A stretch of 64,000 bases of DNA from Capsicum annuum. Its lineage: Eukaryota > Streptophyta > Magnoliopsida > Solanales > Solanaceae. The stretch lies in NCBI RefSeq assembly GCF_002878395.1, contig NW_025851322.1:441712-505711 (forward strand), in the 5' to 3' direction. Each line of letters begins with the position of its first letter. Position 1 is the first letter of the stretch. This document shows positions 22,645 to 32,619 of this stretch, one piece after another. The notes below the pieces were generated by a model. The model worked only from the letters and a program-made list of their open reading frames with translations. It made no database searches and had not been told where the DNA came from. The position numbers and the translations under genes are program-made.

Positions 22645-23285
22645 TGAATTGAAGTTTAAAGTTAATGATGATAAAGTCACGTTTACTGTGTGTAAATCCA
22701 ATTAAAATCCAAATAATTGATAAGTGATCTTGACATCATTTCAATTGATGAGGATGTTGCAAATGCATTAAATGTTTGAATTATAAATAATCCATTTGTG
22801 ACAGTACTACAGAAGTTATTTCTTGATTGACCAGGTTCAGTTCATATGCCAAGAATACATAGTTAATTGATATTGTCTTGAAGAATGGGGAGAGACCTCC
22901 CTCTAAACCTTCTATAGAAGAGCCTTCAAAGCTTGAACATAAGCCTCTTCGCCCTTATTTTTGATATGTCTCTATGCGGTATGATGGTATTTTTCTTTAA
23001 TCATAGTGACAGATTTGTTAACTTGGCATGTTGAGGCATTGTTATTTCGGTTAAAAAAGTACATAAAGGCTATGAATGGACCATCACCAGTATCATTGGA
23101 ATCCCCCCAAGATACAAACACATAAAATTAAATTAAAACCTAAATGTGTACTAAGTATTATGGACCAAAGAATGTTAAACCCTCCTATACAAGAATTGGT
23201 AAAGAAAGAGACCATTAAGTGGTTATACATGGGGGTCTTTTACCGAATCTCTACTAGTACAAGTGTTAGTCTATTGTAATGTGCA
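22645..23285 (+). pseudogene. Athila/Tat protease-RT linker and RT entry (second half of split frame)
   Basis: Resumes with ELKFKVNDDKVTFTVCKS, the sequence that follows RALVDV in Athila elements. Then PPSKPSIEEPSKLEHKPLRPYF (22895-22965), GYEWTITSIIGIPPRYKHIK (about 23073-23125), and MLNPPIQELVKKETIKWLYMGVFYRIS (23170-23250), i.e. the RT entry. It breaks off at about 23285, where family A LTR sequence begins. Confidence 0.75.
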
Positions 23286-24502
23286 CATAGAAATTATCTT
23301 GAATAATTGTGTTCTTGAAGGATGCCGGGTTATGAAAACTAGATGACTTAGCCTTATAAATTATTAGTTCAATATTCATTCCTTCAGTTCTACAAATTTT
23401 AGAATTCATTTAGACAAAGTGTTATCTTTTACTCTTAGAAAATCAACATTATTGAGCAATTTAGGATGACAACTTATTTCATTTAGAAGTAGTAGTTAAC
23501 ACCGAGTAAATGCAGAGATGTAAGTTTACTTATTAGTTAGGTCAATACCTTTAGTAAATCCTGTTAAGACCAAGAACTACATTGCCAACATAGGTTTTAA
23601 ATGTTCACTTGACAGATTAGACTGCTTACCTTAGTCATTCTGAACATCAACTTAGTGAATTCATTTTATTAAGTGTTTATATCGTTGGTAAGGTAAATAT
23701 CATCCTTCCTATCAGAGTTATAGGTTGGGTCCCATTTAGCTTAGATATGGTATGTCATTTAAGAGTAGCTCCTATAGTTCAGACTTAGTCATTGGGTGAC
23801 ACCTAATTATATCTATTCACTTATATTATTTATTAGTTTTATGCTTATTTAATTGGATCATTACATCTACTTATATTTATCAATTTTATGTGAAGTTTTG
23901 TCTCAGATTTTTAGCATGAACCAACCCCAAAGCCAAGTCACTAAGGTATCTCCTATTACAAGTATAACTCTAGCTATGATTTTAATTGTTGTATCTCCTC
24001 ATAGCCTCATCTGACCTCAAGGTTCAGTTATATATTTTATGGTGCATAGCTTATAAGCTTAGTATATTCAATGTACTGACCTAATACTTATTTTGAAATT
24101 TATTATGTTATTCGATAGGTTCAAATGCGCAGCATGCAACTCATTATTAGTATGATCTCATACTCTATTTAGTAGTAATATGTGCTGCATCCTATTCTTC
24201 CTAGGATGAGTCTTATTATATTTTCCATTATTTTTAATTAATTTAATTTTAGATAGTTATAGTTAGGTGGGAAGTTATCCTAACAACTCATCTTTGGTAG
24301 AGACTTTTAAACAAATATATTAGCTATCTCAGCATGTCTTGGTTATCACACTATTATTTATTTTACATACTTAGGTTCTATATTCAGTACTTATTATCTA
24401 TTTTTACTATTCTTAGAGTCATGCCAGACTATCAGTTAGCTTAGGGTAACTTATGGATCTAAGCATCATATTATGACTATAGTGTACTCTCAGATCATGG
24501 CA
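23286..24502 (+). repeat. 5' LTR of A2 (U3 part missing)
   Basis: From 'ttatcttgaataatt' on, it follows 21535-22644 step by step (gatgacttagcct, 'cagacttagtc', 'gggttgggtccca'). It ends 'tcatggca' at 24502, four bases before the primer site. Confidence 0.75.
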
Positions 24503-24506
24503 ATCT

Positions 24507-24518
24507 TGGTATCAAAGC
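24507..24518 (+). other. Primer binding site of A2
   Basis: TGGTATCAAAGC, one mismatch from the initiator-Met-tRNA complement TGGTATCAGAGC, 4 nt after the LTR end. Confidence 0.8.
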
Positions 24519-24716
24519 ATCAAGTATAAAGTGTCTAGGGTACCTAAAGCTGCATCATGTAAAGTCTTGTTTATGGGTATAAAGCACACTATATTTATGA
24601 GTGGGAGGCTATGAAATGTATTTAAAAAGTTTTACTGCTTTAATGTTCTTACTGTGTAATAGAGTGTAGTCTCTATTTAATCTCTTTCTAATTTGTGCTC
24701 TACATTTTTACAAAAA

Positions 24717-25700
24717 ATACCTCCAAAAATAACAACTGTAAGGACAAATTGAAATAGAAACCAATAAGCACCACTAGCTCCAGTCATTCCCTTGAATGAG
24801 AAACCAAATTCAGGGCTACAATTTCAGTTCATTCTCAGGAAATAACCAATTAGGTTAACCAACTTACACTGGCCAGTCTAATTGAAATACAAAAAAAATG
24901 TATGGTAATTTACTCTTACGAATCCTCTACAGTTCCATAGTTCTAAGATGGAGGATGATCCATATGAGTTTTTTCATGCATTTTAAAGGGCAATAAGATT
25001 ATGAGTATCATCCAATTTAAGATTACTGGTTTAGCTGTCTATCAGTTAAAGGGAGTGGCTCATACTTGGTGTAAACAATAAAAGAATGATAGAGGTGAAG
25101 CTAAAAGCCTAATTGATTGGGATGAGTTCACAACAGAATTTCTGGATAAGTTCTTTTACCTTGTGTTAAGAAAAGTTGAGGTTGAGGAATTCAATAATTT
25201 AAAACAAGGTAACGTATATTATGAAGGTGTATTTTCTGAAGTTTACTCAACTCTCTAAGTATGCTCCAGCAATGGTGGCCGATTCAAAAGCTTGCATGAG
25301 TAAGATTGTTTTGAATATCTTTGAGTTAGTGACCAGGGATTGTATGACCATTATTATATTCAAGAAGATGAACCTTTTTAAACCTATGACATATGCTCAT
25401 AATGTAGAGGAATAAAATATTATGGATGAATTAAAGGTATACTAAGAGGGATAGGATAGGAATCTTGACTTCTCTTAATAAAAATTAGGCCATGGTAAAT
25501 GCTTTCTATTTTATCAGAGATCTAGCTCCATCCCTGTCCCTTGCTAGTGCCCCAGTAACCAAGCATTGAAAGGCACAATGTGCATCTTCACTTATAGATG
25601 TACTTTACTAATTTTCAGAAGTATGGTAAAACAAAAGACGAGAGTGTATGGTTGGCAGTGATGGCTATTTTGAATGTGGCGAGCTAGATCACAGTTGATG
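24717..25700 (+). pseudogene. gag of A2
   Basis: The start codon is ATA at 24717, where ATG is expected; the next codons read PPKITTVRT. Upstream is ACAA where F and B1 have the acceptor-like ACAG. Then come NPLQFHSSKMEDDPYEF, YQLKGVAHTW-like and WDEFTTEFLDKFF sequence, then VMKVYFLKFTQLSKYAPAMVADSKACMSK and LVTRDCMT. These are the core Gag segments of Tekay-like elements. A worn zinc knuckle lies near 25600-25690. Several stops; not translatable. Confidence 0.75.
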
Positions 25701-25769
25701 GAGTTCCTAGTGGAGTCATAGAGGGACATAGATTTTTTTTCCAGTGGATCTATTATAGTTCTTCAATAG

Positions 25770-26447
25770 CTCAAGTAATGTAACACCTCTAGTGCAAGTA
25801 GTGGATAACATTAGAATAGGTTCTATGCTTTGCAGTCTCGATAGGATTAGGAGGGTTCCCCTGATGTTTTCACTGGTAAATTATAAGTCTTCTATATTGA
25901 TTTATATACCTTTTTTTATCCTGGAGCCACACTTTTTTTAGTGACTTCCTATATTGTAATATTTTTGTATGTCAGTCCCATAATCCTTTCAGAACCTTTC
26001 TCAATCTCCACTGTTATTAGAGATTAAGTCATAGCTCAATGGGTATGCAGAAATTGCTCAGTCATAATATCCTATAAAATCACCTTAGTATATATATCAT
26101 ATTATATATAATTCACATTTTCATCATTCTTTTCATGTTTTGGCCACATTACTATTATGCCTTATTTGATTATAGGAATAGAGTGATCCAGTTTAAGTTC
26201 ATTAATGAACCAATGTTAGAGCGGAAAGATAATATTTCAGTGCTTATTACTGATTTTTTTGTTACCTAAAGGATAAAAACTTAATTAATAAGGGTTATAT
26301 ATATCATCTAATATGGGTTAGAAACTCCACATCTTTAGTTTGTTCTAATCATGAATGATATTTTGAAAGTTTTCTTGCGAAGATCTTCCTATATCTTTCC
26401 CTAGTGGGAGATAGGCTTTGGCATAGAGATTTTTCTAGATACCTATC
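25770..26447 (+). pseudogene. Protease and RT entry of A2
   Basis: Reads SPDVFTGKL, FYIDLYTFFYPGATLFLVTSYI (the active-site Asp reads Tyr: YPGAT for DPGAT), then CRNCSVIIS and, after a worn stretch, DYRNRVIQFKFINEPMLE. The last part is EIGFGIEIFLDTYL at 26405-26447, which is the EIDFGIDLLPDTYP that opens RT. The protein then continues at 59696. Confidence 0.75.
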
Positions 26448-26859
26448 TATAATATTCCATACTAATCCTAGCTTGTTTCTGATCTTAGTTGCATACTAAA
26501 GGGGTTTAAGTCTTGAATTTTTCACTAAGTGTTTAGAGACTTAGTCATATTTTGACTCCCTTTTAACTTTAAGGATTTTTAAAGTGGCCTTCCCGACACC
26601 TAGACATAATTTTTTGAGTTCATTCATGTTCAGGGGCGTAAGTAGCATATCTTAGGTGAGTTTCAAATCTTTCGGATGAGGATTGGACCCCTTTAGATTT
26701 CCCAAAATAGTAACCCACTGTAATTCCACCATGTCACGATGGCTATAGCGATGGTTGCCTTGGTGCTTCATGGTGGAGCGCAAAACAATAATTGTCATTT
26801 TCTAGTGACTCATTATATTTGAACCGTATCGCAGTGAGTATAGCGATGAGAGAGTCACC
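26448..26859 (+). repeat. 5' LTR of D, first part (U3)
   Basis: Aligns with 57257-57668: 'gtttaagt..tgaattttcac', 'ttttaactcccttttaac', 'tttcggatgaggattggacc', then the palindromic block 26735-26859 ('atcgcagtgagtatagcgat'). Interrupted at 26859 by the solo LTR. Confidence 0.85.
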
Positions 26860-28019
26860 TATAACGCCTCGATTTTTTGAACCAAAATGCTACACGGTGC
26901 TCATGACACCGAAGGACCACAAGCTAACCCATAACTGATATCTGTACCTGTAAACTGCATAATATCTCATAAAATATGCGAAAACATGAACTGTAAGGCC
27001 ATAAGGTTCAATACTAATACATATTTGAAAAATATGGTATAACAATACTAAAAAGAAACATAAATACTAATGTCTGAACATATAATCTGACATCTAGTCT
27101 GAAAGCCTCTAATTGAACTGAATAAGGAATTGATGGGACATATCCCCAACTAACTCCAAGTACTAAAATAAAGTTAAAACTAAAATAGAAATAAAATCAT
27201 CATGTCCTCAAAGGATGAGGACTCACGTCTAACTTTGACTGCTGATCCTAGAATCTACTGCTGATTTTGAGCTCATGCCTCTGAACCTATGGTGTAACAT
27301 AAAAGAAAGCACCATATCGCAAATGCATCAGTACATCTGAATGTACTGAGTATACAAGTGAGGTAGGCTAAATGTAAAGGGTTATATGCATGGACAATAC
27401 TAACTTATATGAATTTAAGAGTACATACATGCATACGTAAATGTAACTGAACTCGTGGAGATACTGACTACTGAGTCTGAATACTGACAACATGAGTATG
27501 CTGATAATGAGATTATGAAAGACTGAGTTTACTGATATTGATATGTAAATCACTAATAAGTGATGGATCGGATGTTGTATTACTGAATAATGGGAGACTG
27601 ATACTATATTACTGATAAAGGAATGATTGTTTCTGACAGTTAGAATTATGAAGAACTGGTCTGATTGACAGTATCTGACAGTCCTGAAGCTGAGTACTGA
27701 TAGCATGAGTTCTGATAACTTTTGTGATTGATATCATAAGTGACTATATCTCACATTCCATAAATCTAAAGGAAACTATCTGAGTTCTATTCTATTTCTG
27801 AGTTGACAGCCCTGATATACTGAAAGTTGAAGAGCTATCTGAGTTCTTTACTAAGACTGGGTAGCTATAGCTGACAGTCCTGAAATCTTTAACTAAAACT
27901 GTAGGAAGTAGTTATCTAACTGACATGCCCCAAATACGCTATAATAGCTAAGCTGGGGTCTAATCTCTGCCCCGACAGGAAGGGTGTCAATACCGTACCA
28001 CTAGTAAGGACAGCTGTGA

Positions 28020-28190
28020 GAACCCTATACTGGTAGGTACTCAAGGAGAATGGTGGGAACCCTAAACTGACAGGTTAAGCCACCTCATCAACCCTAATCT
28101 GATGGGTTAAGATATCTCAACCTACACTGGCTACGTGGTTCTGGAACATAAGGATGACTACTAAGAATCACACCCTGAACTGGCGGGTGA
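28020..28190 (-). repeat. Array of five short hairpins in solo LTR B
   Basis: Units at about 28021, 28058, 28089, 28120 and 28169, four of the form AACCCTnnaCTGryrGGTT. Arms ACCC/GGGT face each other in most units. 31-50 bp spacing. Confidence 0.65.
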
Positions 28191-28803
28191 ATTCCCATAC
28201 TTGGGTTCACTAGGTGCTAACTTCTACTCCCATCTGAAGGACACTGAACTGAATAACTAAGCTGAACTGAATAACTGAACTGATACTGATTAACTGGACT
28301 GATACTAGTAGTATTATTTAGCAGAGCTAAACTAAGTTTACTGGATTGCAATGACTGATGGAATGTACTGAGTTCTGAGGATTGGTTGAGAGTACTGAAG
28401 TTACTGAGATTAACTATGAATACTGAGGTTGCTGAGGTTACTGAGCACTGAGATTACTGGACTACTAAGATTTCTGAGTTTTTCTGAGTCACATGACTGA
28501 TTGAATTCTATAGATCATGGCTTGACTGAGAGTATCATGAAAACATGACATAGCTCTAGGCACACAGCTATATTTTTTGGGTACAAGTACACCCAGGAGT
28601 CGATGGAAGGAAACTAACACACATGACTGACTTGATCATAAAAGTAGAGTCCATAATTTATAATATCATAAGTAGGGACCTCATACTAAGCATGGTTATT
28701 AATAATGTATTGCATGGAAAGGATTTCATATCACATGGAAGTACTTGCACAATCTTAATATCATGTTCATTGCATAATCATATTGGCAACACATATTAAT
28801 AGC

Positions 28804-29167
28804 ATGGAAGTTCATATGGATTGCATGGTTATCATACATCTTGTTCATAAGTAGGATTTGCAAGTAAACATAGCATAATATCAAAAGAATAGTTCATGAG
28901 TATTCCAACAACATTTACATGGCACATTATCAACNNNNNNNNNNNNNNNNNNNNNNNNNNNNNNNNNNNNNNNNNNNNNNNNNNNNNNNNNNNNNNNNNN
29001 NNNNNNNNNNNNNNNNNNNNNNNNNNNNNNNNNNGTATGGAAGTTCATATGGATTGCATGGTTATCATACATCTTGTTCATAAGTAGGATTTGCAAGTAA
29101 ACATAGCATAATATCAAAAGAATAGTTCATGAGTATTCCAACAACATTTACATGGCACATTATCAAC
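28804..29167. other. 100-N gap flanked by the same 131-bp sequence
   Basis: N run at 28935-29034. 28804-28934 and 29037-29167 are identical (131 bp), extendable by two bases with one mismatch. The sequence reaches the N run on the left and starts right after it on the right, as expected for overlapping contig ends that were not merged. Confidence 0.92.
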
Positions 29168-29413
29168 ATAGAAGTCATTAGAACGTAAGGGCATATCATG
29201 AATCTTTCACTTAGTAACAATTTAGCTATATTGTATGATTTCTAGTTTATTAGGCATTTTATCAAACACCTTATATGCACATCTTGAGCGTAGGTGAAAT
29301 CATCAAATTATACATTATGAACAACCAAATTTACATGTTTCCAATTCATATAATATCATGAAATTCAAAAAAACATATAAAGATTCCATCTTGGGAATCA
29401 CCCAATATCAACA

Positions 29414-29836
29414 ACATGATCATCAACACCCAACAATATAGAAATCATACTTTATAATGAAAAAGAGGATTTTTGAGCTGTATGGATGAAATAGATCCAT
29501 AAATCAACTCATGCATACTATAATATAAAAAAACAAACAAGCATCAACATGGGTATGATCATATCACCACAATCNNNNNNNNNNNNNNNNNNNNNNNNNN
29601 NNNNNNNNNNNNNNNNNNNNNNNNNNNNNNNNNNNNNNNNNNNNNNNNNNNNNNNNNNNNNNNNNNNNNNNNNNGACATGATCATCAACACCCAACAATA
29701 TAGAAATCATACTTTATAATGAAAAAGAGGATTTTTGAGCTGTATGGATGAAATAGATCCATAAATCAACTCATGCATACTATAATATAAAAAAACAAAC
29801 AAGCATCAACATGGGTATGATCATATCACCACAATC
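29414..29836. other. 100-N gap flanked by the same 161-bp sequence
   Basis: N run at 29575-29674. 29414-29574 and 29676-29836 are identical (161 bp). Same signature as the previous gap: likely negative gap size, not a biological tandem repeat. Confidence 0.92.
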
Positions 29837-30062
29837 AACCAAGCTTTTGTATTTTAAAGATTGATTCTTGAACTCCAAAGATGAAAAGAATCTGTGGATG
29901 AACACTACGCATACCTTGGAAGGGAGGTTCTTGATGATTAACGGAGGAATTTCCTTGAAATTTGATCTTCAAGCTTGATTATGCAACCCTAATTGTTTTT
30001 ATCCTATGGTGCTTTGGATGATGAGCTTTGAGATGTTAATAGGGTGGTAATGTGTTTAGAAG

Positions 30063-30072
30063 CTATATATTT
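30063..30072 (-). promoter_or_regulatory. TATA-like box of LTR B
   Basis: AAATATATAGC on the minus strand, about 100 bp downstream of the GC-rich palindromic block and about 150 bp upstream of the donor-like site. Start of transcription not determined. Confidence 0.4.
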
Positions 30073-30640
30073 TGTAGGGTTAAGTCTAGGGACGTGTAAG
30101 GAGTGTTAAAAGACTTAATTACCCTTAAAATAATTCTAAAAGGAGTATTTTTGGCACCTGGAACAGACTTACGTGGTGCCCAAGTGATTGCCTAATCTAG
30201 GTTAGGCGGCGCCTAACCAATCGTCTATGTCTGGGTTGGGTGGCGCTTAACCAATCGTCTATCCTTACTGTCTCTCACAAAAAAGGGCATAACTTTTCGA
30301 ACAGGTATTGGATTAAGTCAAAATTGGTATTGTTGGAAAGCTAATTTAATTATATACAATTTGGTGGGTCTAAATTAGCCAAAATACCACATTAACATTG
30401 AGTTATACTTGTTCAAATATTACCCTTGCAAAATCAAATACTAAGACTTGATGGATTCAAAAACTCTTAGCTTGTATTACCTTAAGTGACTCATATGAAC
30501 ATTCCTAATGTATAATAAGCTATCTTATCACTAGGATACTCATTGTAAGCAATGCACTAAAATTCTACTCACAGGAGAGGAGGTTTCATACGTAGGAAAA
30601 ATGGTTCGTCTCCTAGCTTAGAAACATACGGGATATTACA

Positions 30641-32603
30641 TCACCGCATCGCGGTGAAGCCCTAACGACATTCTAGTTACAAAATTTAATTTTCAGAGGT
30701 AGTTTAGTCTTTTTCCATGCCCCCAAATCATGAAAATAGAAGATTTAACCATATTTTAAAAATATTACACTCATTCCTCACCAAATTTATCTCCAAGAAA
30801 ACCCTAGATCTTTAAGTTTAACTTTGAGAAATCCAAAGTTTCACCATTCCTTTTTCAAGATAACAAAGAATTAAAGGTTTTGGGTTCAAGAAGTTCAAGA
30901 AAAATCTTCAAGAACACCATTATATATTCAAAGTTCAAGATTTTATATCCAATCAATCAAAAAGGTATGTGGGGTTATAATTAAGAATACTCCTTTCATC
31001 CTTATGCCCAAAACTAGTTTTTAAAGATTAATGTGATTGAAGAATAAAAGTTCATATTTGTGTTGATTTAAATAATTCTCATTTATGATATTAACACCTT
31101 GATTTTGATTTGAGACATTGATTATGTGTTTCCAATTGAGTTTAAGCATGATATTGTTGAAGTATTTCACGAAGTCTATTGAGCATGATGTTTACTACGA
31201 ATTTGTATAAGTTTAAAGCATATTTTAAAATCTATAAATTTAGTATTGATATTTCAAGAATATTATGATTTTAAGCCTCTTTGATGATTGTTTACCAAGA
31301 TTTAAAAAAGAATTGATCTTTTGATCCTAAACTAAGATAAGGAATCCACATTGTTGATATAGTTTGAGATTTAAATAAAGAGAAGCGTAATTTGTTTTCA
31401 TTATGAGCCCTTATGCAATTTTAAGGTGAATTTCCTAAAGTTCTTAGTGACAAGTATGGGATTAGTATTTACCACCGATTTAGGTATGATTCCAAGGTCT
31501 CATGCCCGAGAACTATGTGCCACCATAGGTTAAAGTGTAAGAACCCATATTGGGTTAAGTTAGTGATCACTTAAGATAAGGTTCTATTTTGATGGCAATG
31601 GTAGAACAACTCTCCCCAATATGGGTAAGACATTGGACTTTATGATGGCTCACATGGTTTAAGTCGGTTAGAAGAACCCCCCAAAGTCCCTAATTCCTAA
31701 CAGAAAAGAAATAGTAGAAAAGAAAAACAGAAAAGATTTTAGAAACTAAGTGTAAAGGCTCATGATATTATTCAGATATTATTTTACATTAGTAATTAGC
31801 CATGAGATTTCAAATTTTAGTTTACAGATACAAAGGTGAGTCCTTTTACACTTAGCATGCATGGTTTATAAATGGACTTAACTTTAGTTCTACTTATTCT
31901 ACTAGCAGAAAGGGTTAAAGTATAACTTTTAGAACTATGTGTCATGACTCACAAGATTTATACAGTATGCTTTGTCATTCATGATTTATGATTTTTAGCT
32001 TTCACTTGTTCAAGCAAATATGAGTCATTTACGCTTAGCATGCATTCTTTATAAGCTATATGAACAATTGAGTTACTATTTTAATTATACATTTTCCCCC
32101 ACATGCTTAGTATATTACAAAATTACTGATCCATATGTACATCTATGTGCTACATTATTTAATAGTGTAGGTACCAATTCAATTTTAGTCCATATATCAC
32201 AATCAGACAGTTGCAGATTCCAGTCAGCAGATGATGAGCCCTCCTACCCCGGGGAAATCAGTCAAATGTTATTTATGTACTTTATTTTCTTTCTCATGTG
32301 TATTGATTAGTGGTAGTTGGAGTTGCATCCCAGCTACCTATAGTCAACATAGTAGAGACTTTATAGATTTTTAGTAGAACTAATGTATTTATTTCAGTTT
32401 TGTTTTATATAGGCAGAGTTGTAATTATTTTTATATAGCTTTGTATTGATTAGATTAAAAAAAGAATGATTTTTTTCTTCTTTCATTTAGATTTATGTAT
32501 TTTATTCAGTTGCTTATGATTTATGCCAGTACAAGGGTTAGCTTGGGATAACGTGTAGTCCTAAGCATGGTGTGATGACTAGAGGTAGTCTTGGGTTGTG
32601 ACA
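30641..32603 (+). repeat. 5' LTR of D, second part (R-U5)
   Basis: Continues exactly where the first part stopped: 'catcgcggtgaagcc' matches the block at 57650-57700. Then 'cactcattcctcacc', AAG|GTATGTGGGG at 30962, 'ctatgtgccaccatagg' hairpin (31518), 'cagatgatgagccctc' and the terminus 'gtgaca' at 32603. The first five bases are the solo LTR's target duplication. Confidence 0.85.
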
Positions 32604-32607
32604 AACT

Positions 32608-32619
32608 TGGTATCACAGC
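32608..32619 (+). other. Primer binding site of D
   Basis: TGGTATCACAGC, one mismatch from the Met-tRNA complement, 4 nt after the LTR end. Confidence 0.85.

Larger units (their letters stand above)
23286..26447 (+). mobile_element. Element A2, left part (LTR, gag, PR, RT entry)
   Basis: A family A chromovirus on the plus strand: truncated 5' LTR, primer site, gag, protease and the first residues of RT. At 26447 it is interrupted by element D; RT resumes at 59696 after the second CTATC. The U3 half of its 5' LTR is missing where it meets Athila sequence. Confidence 0.8.
26860..30640 (-). repeat. Solo LTR of family B with TSD TCACC
   Basis: TCACC at 26855-26859 and again at 30641-30645. On the minus strand it runs TGTAATATCCC… to …GGCGTTATA (the final CA reads TA). 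Inner landmarks match the B1 LTR: 'acacggtgctcat', the CAGTAC-loop-GTACTG hairpin (about 27330), the hairpin array (28020-28190), the donor-like site (29915/29914), a TATA-like box and a GC-rich palindromic block (30165-30285). Listed length 3781, but two gaps with duplicated flanks inflate it; about 3286 bp remain if both flank pairs are single sequences. Confidence 0.88.

Noticed and set aside
27368..27706. 112-codon minus-strand frame in solo LTR B
   Set aside because: Lies wholly inside an LTR rich in ACTGA-type repeats; the matching part of the B1 LTR has no such frame.
28881..29117. Frames on both strands running through the first N block
   Set aside because: They bridge an unknown gap whose two flanks are the same sequence; the product does not exist as read.
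28804..29836. Two pairs of long perfect direct repeats, as if a satellite or recent duplication
   Set aside because: Each pair exactly borders a 100-N gap, which is better explained by unmerged contig ends.
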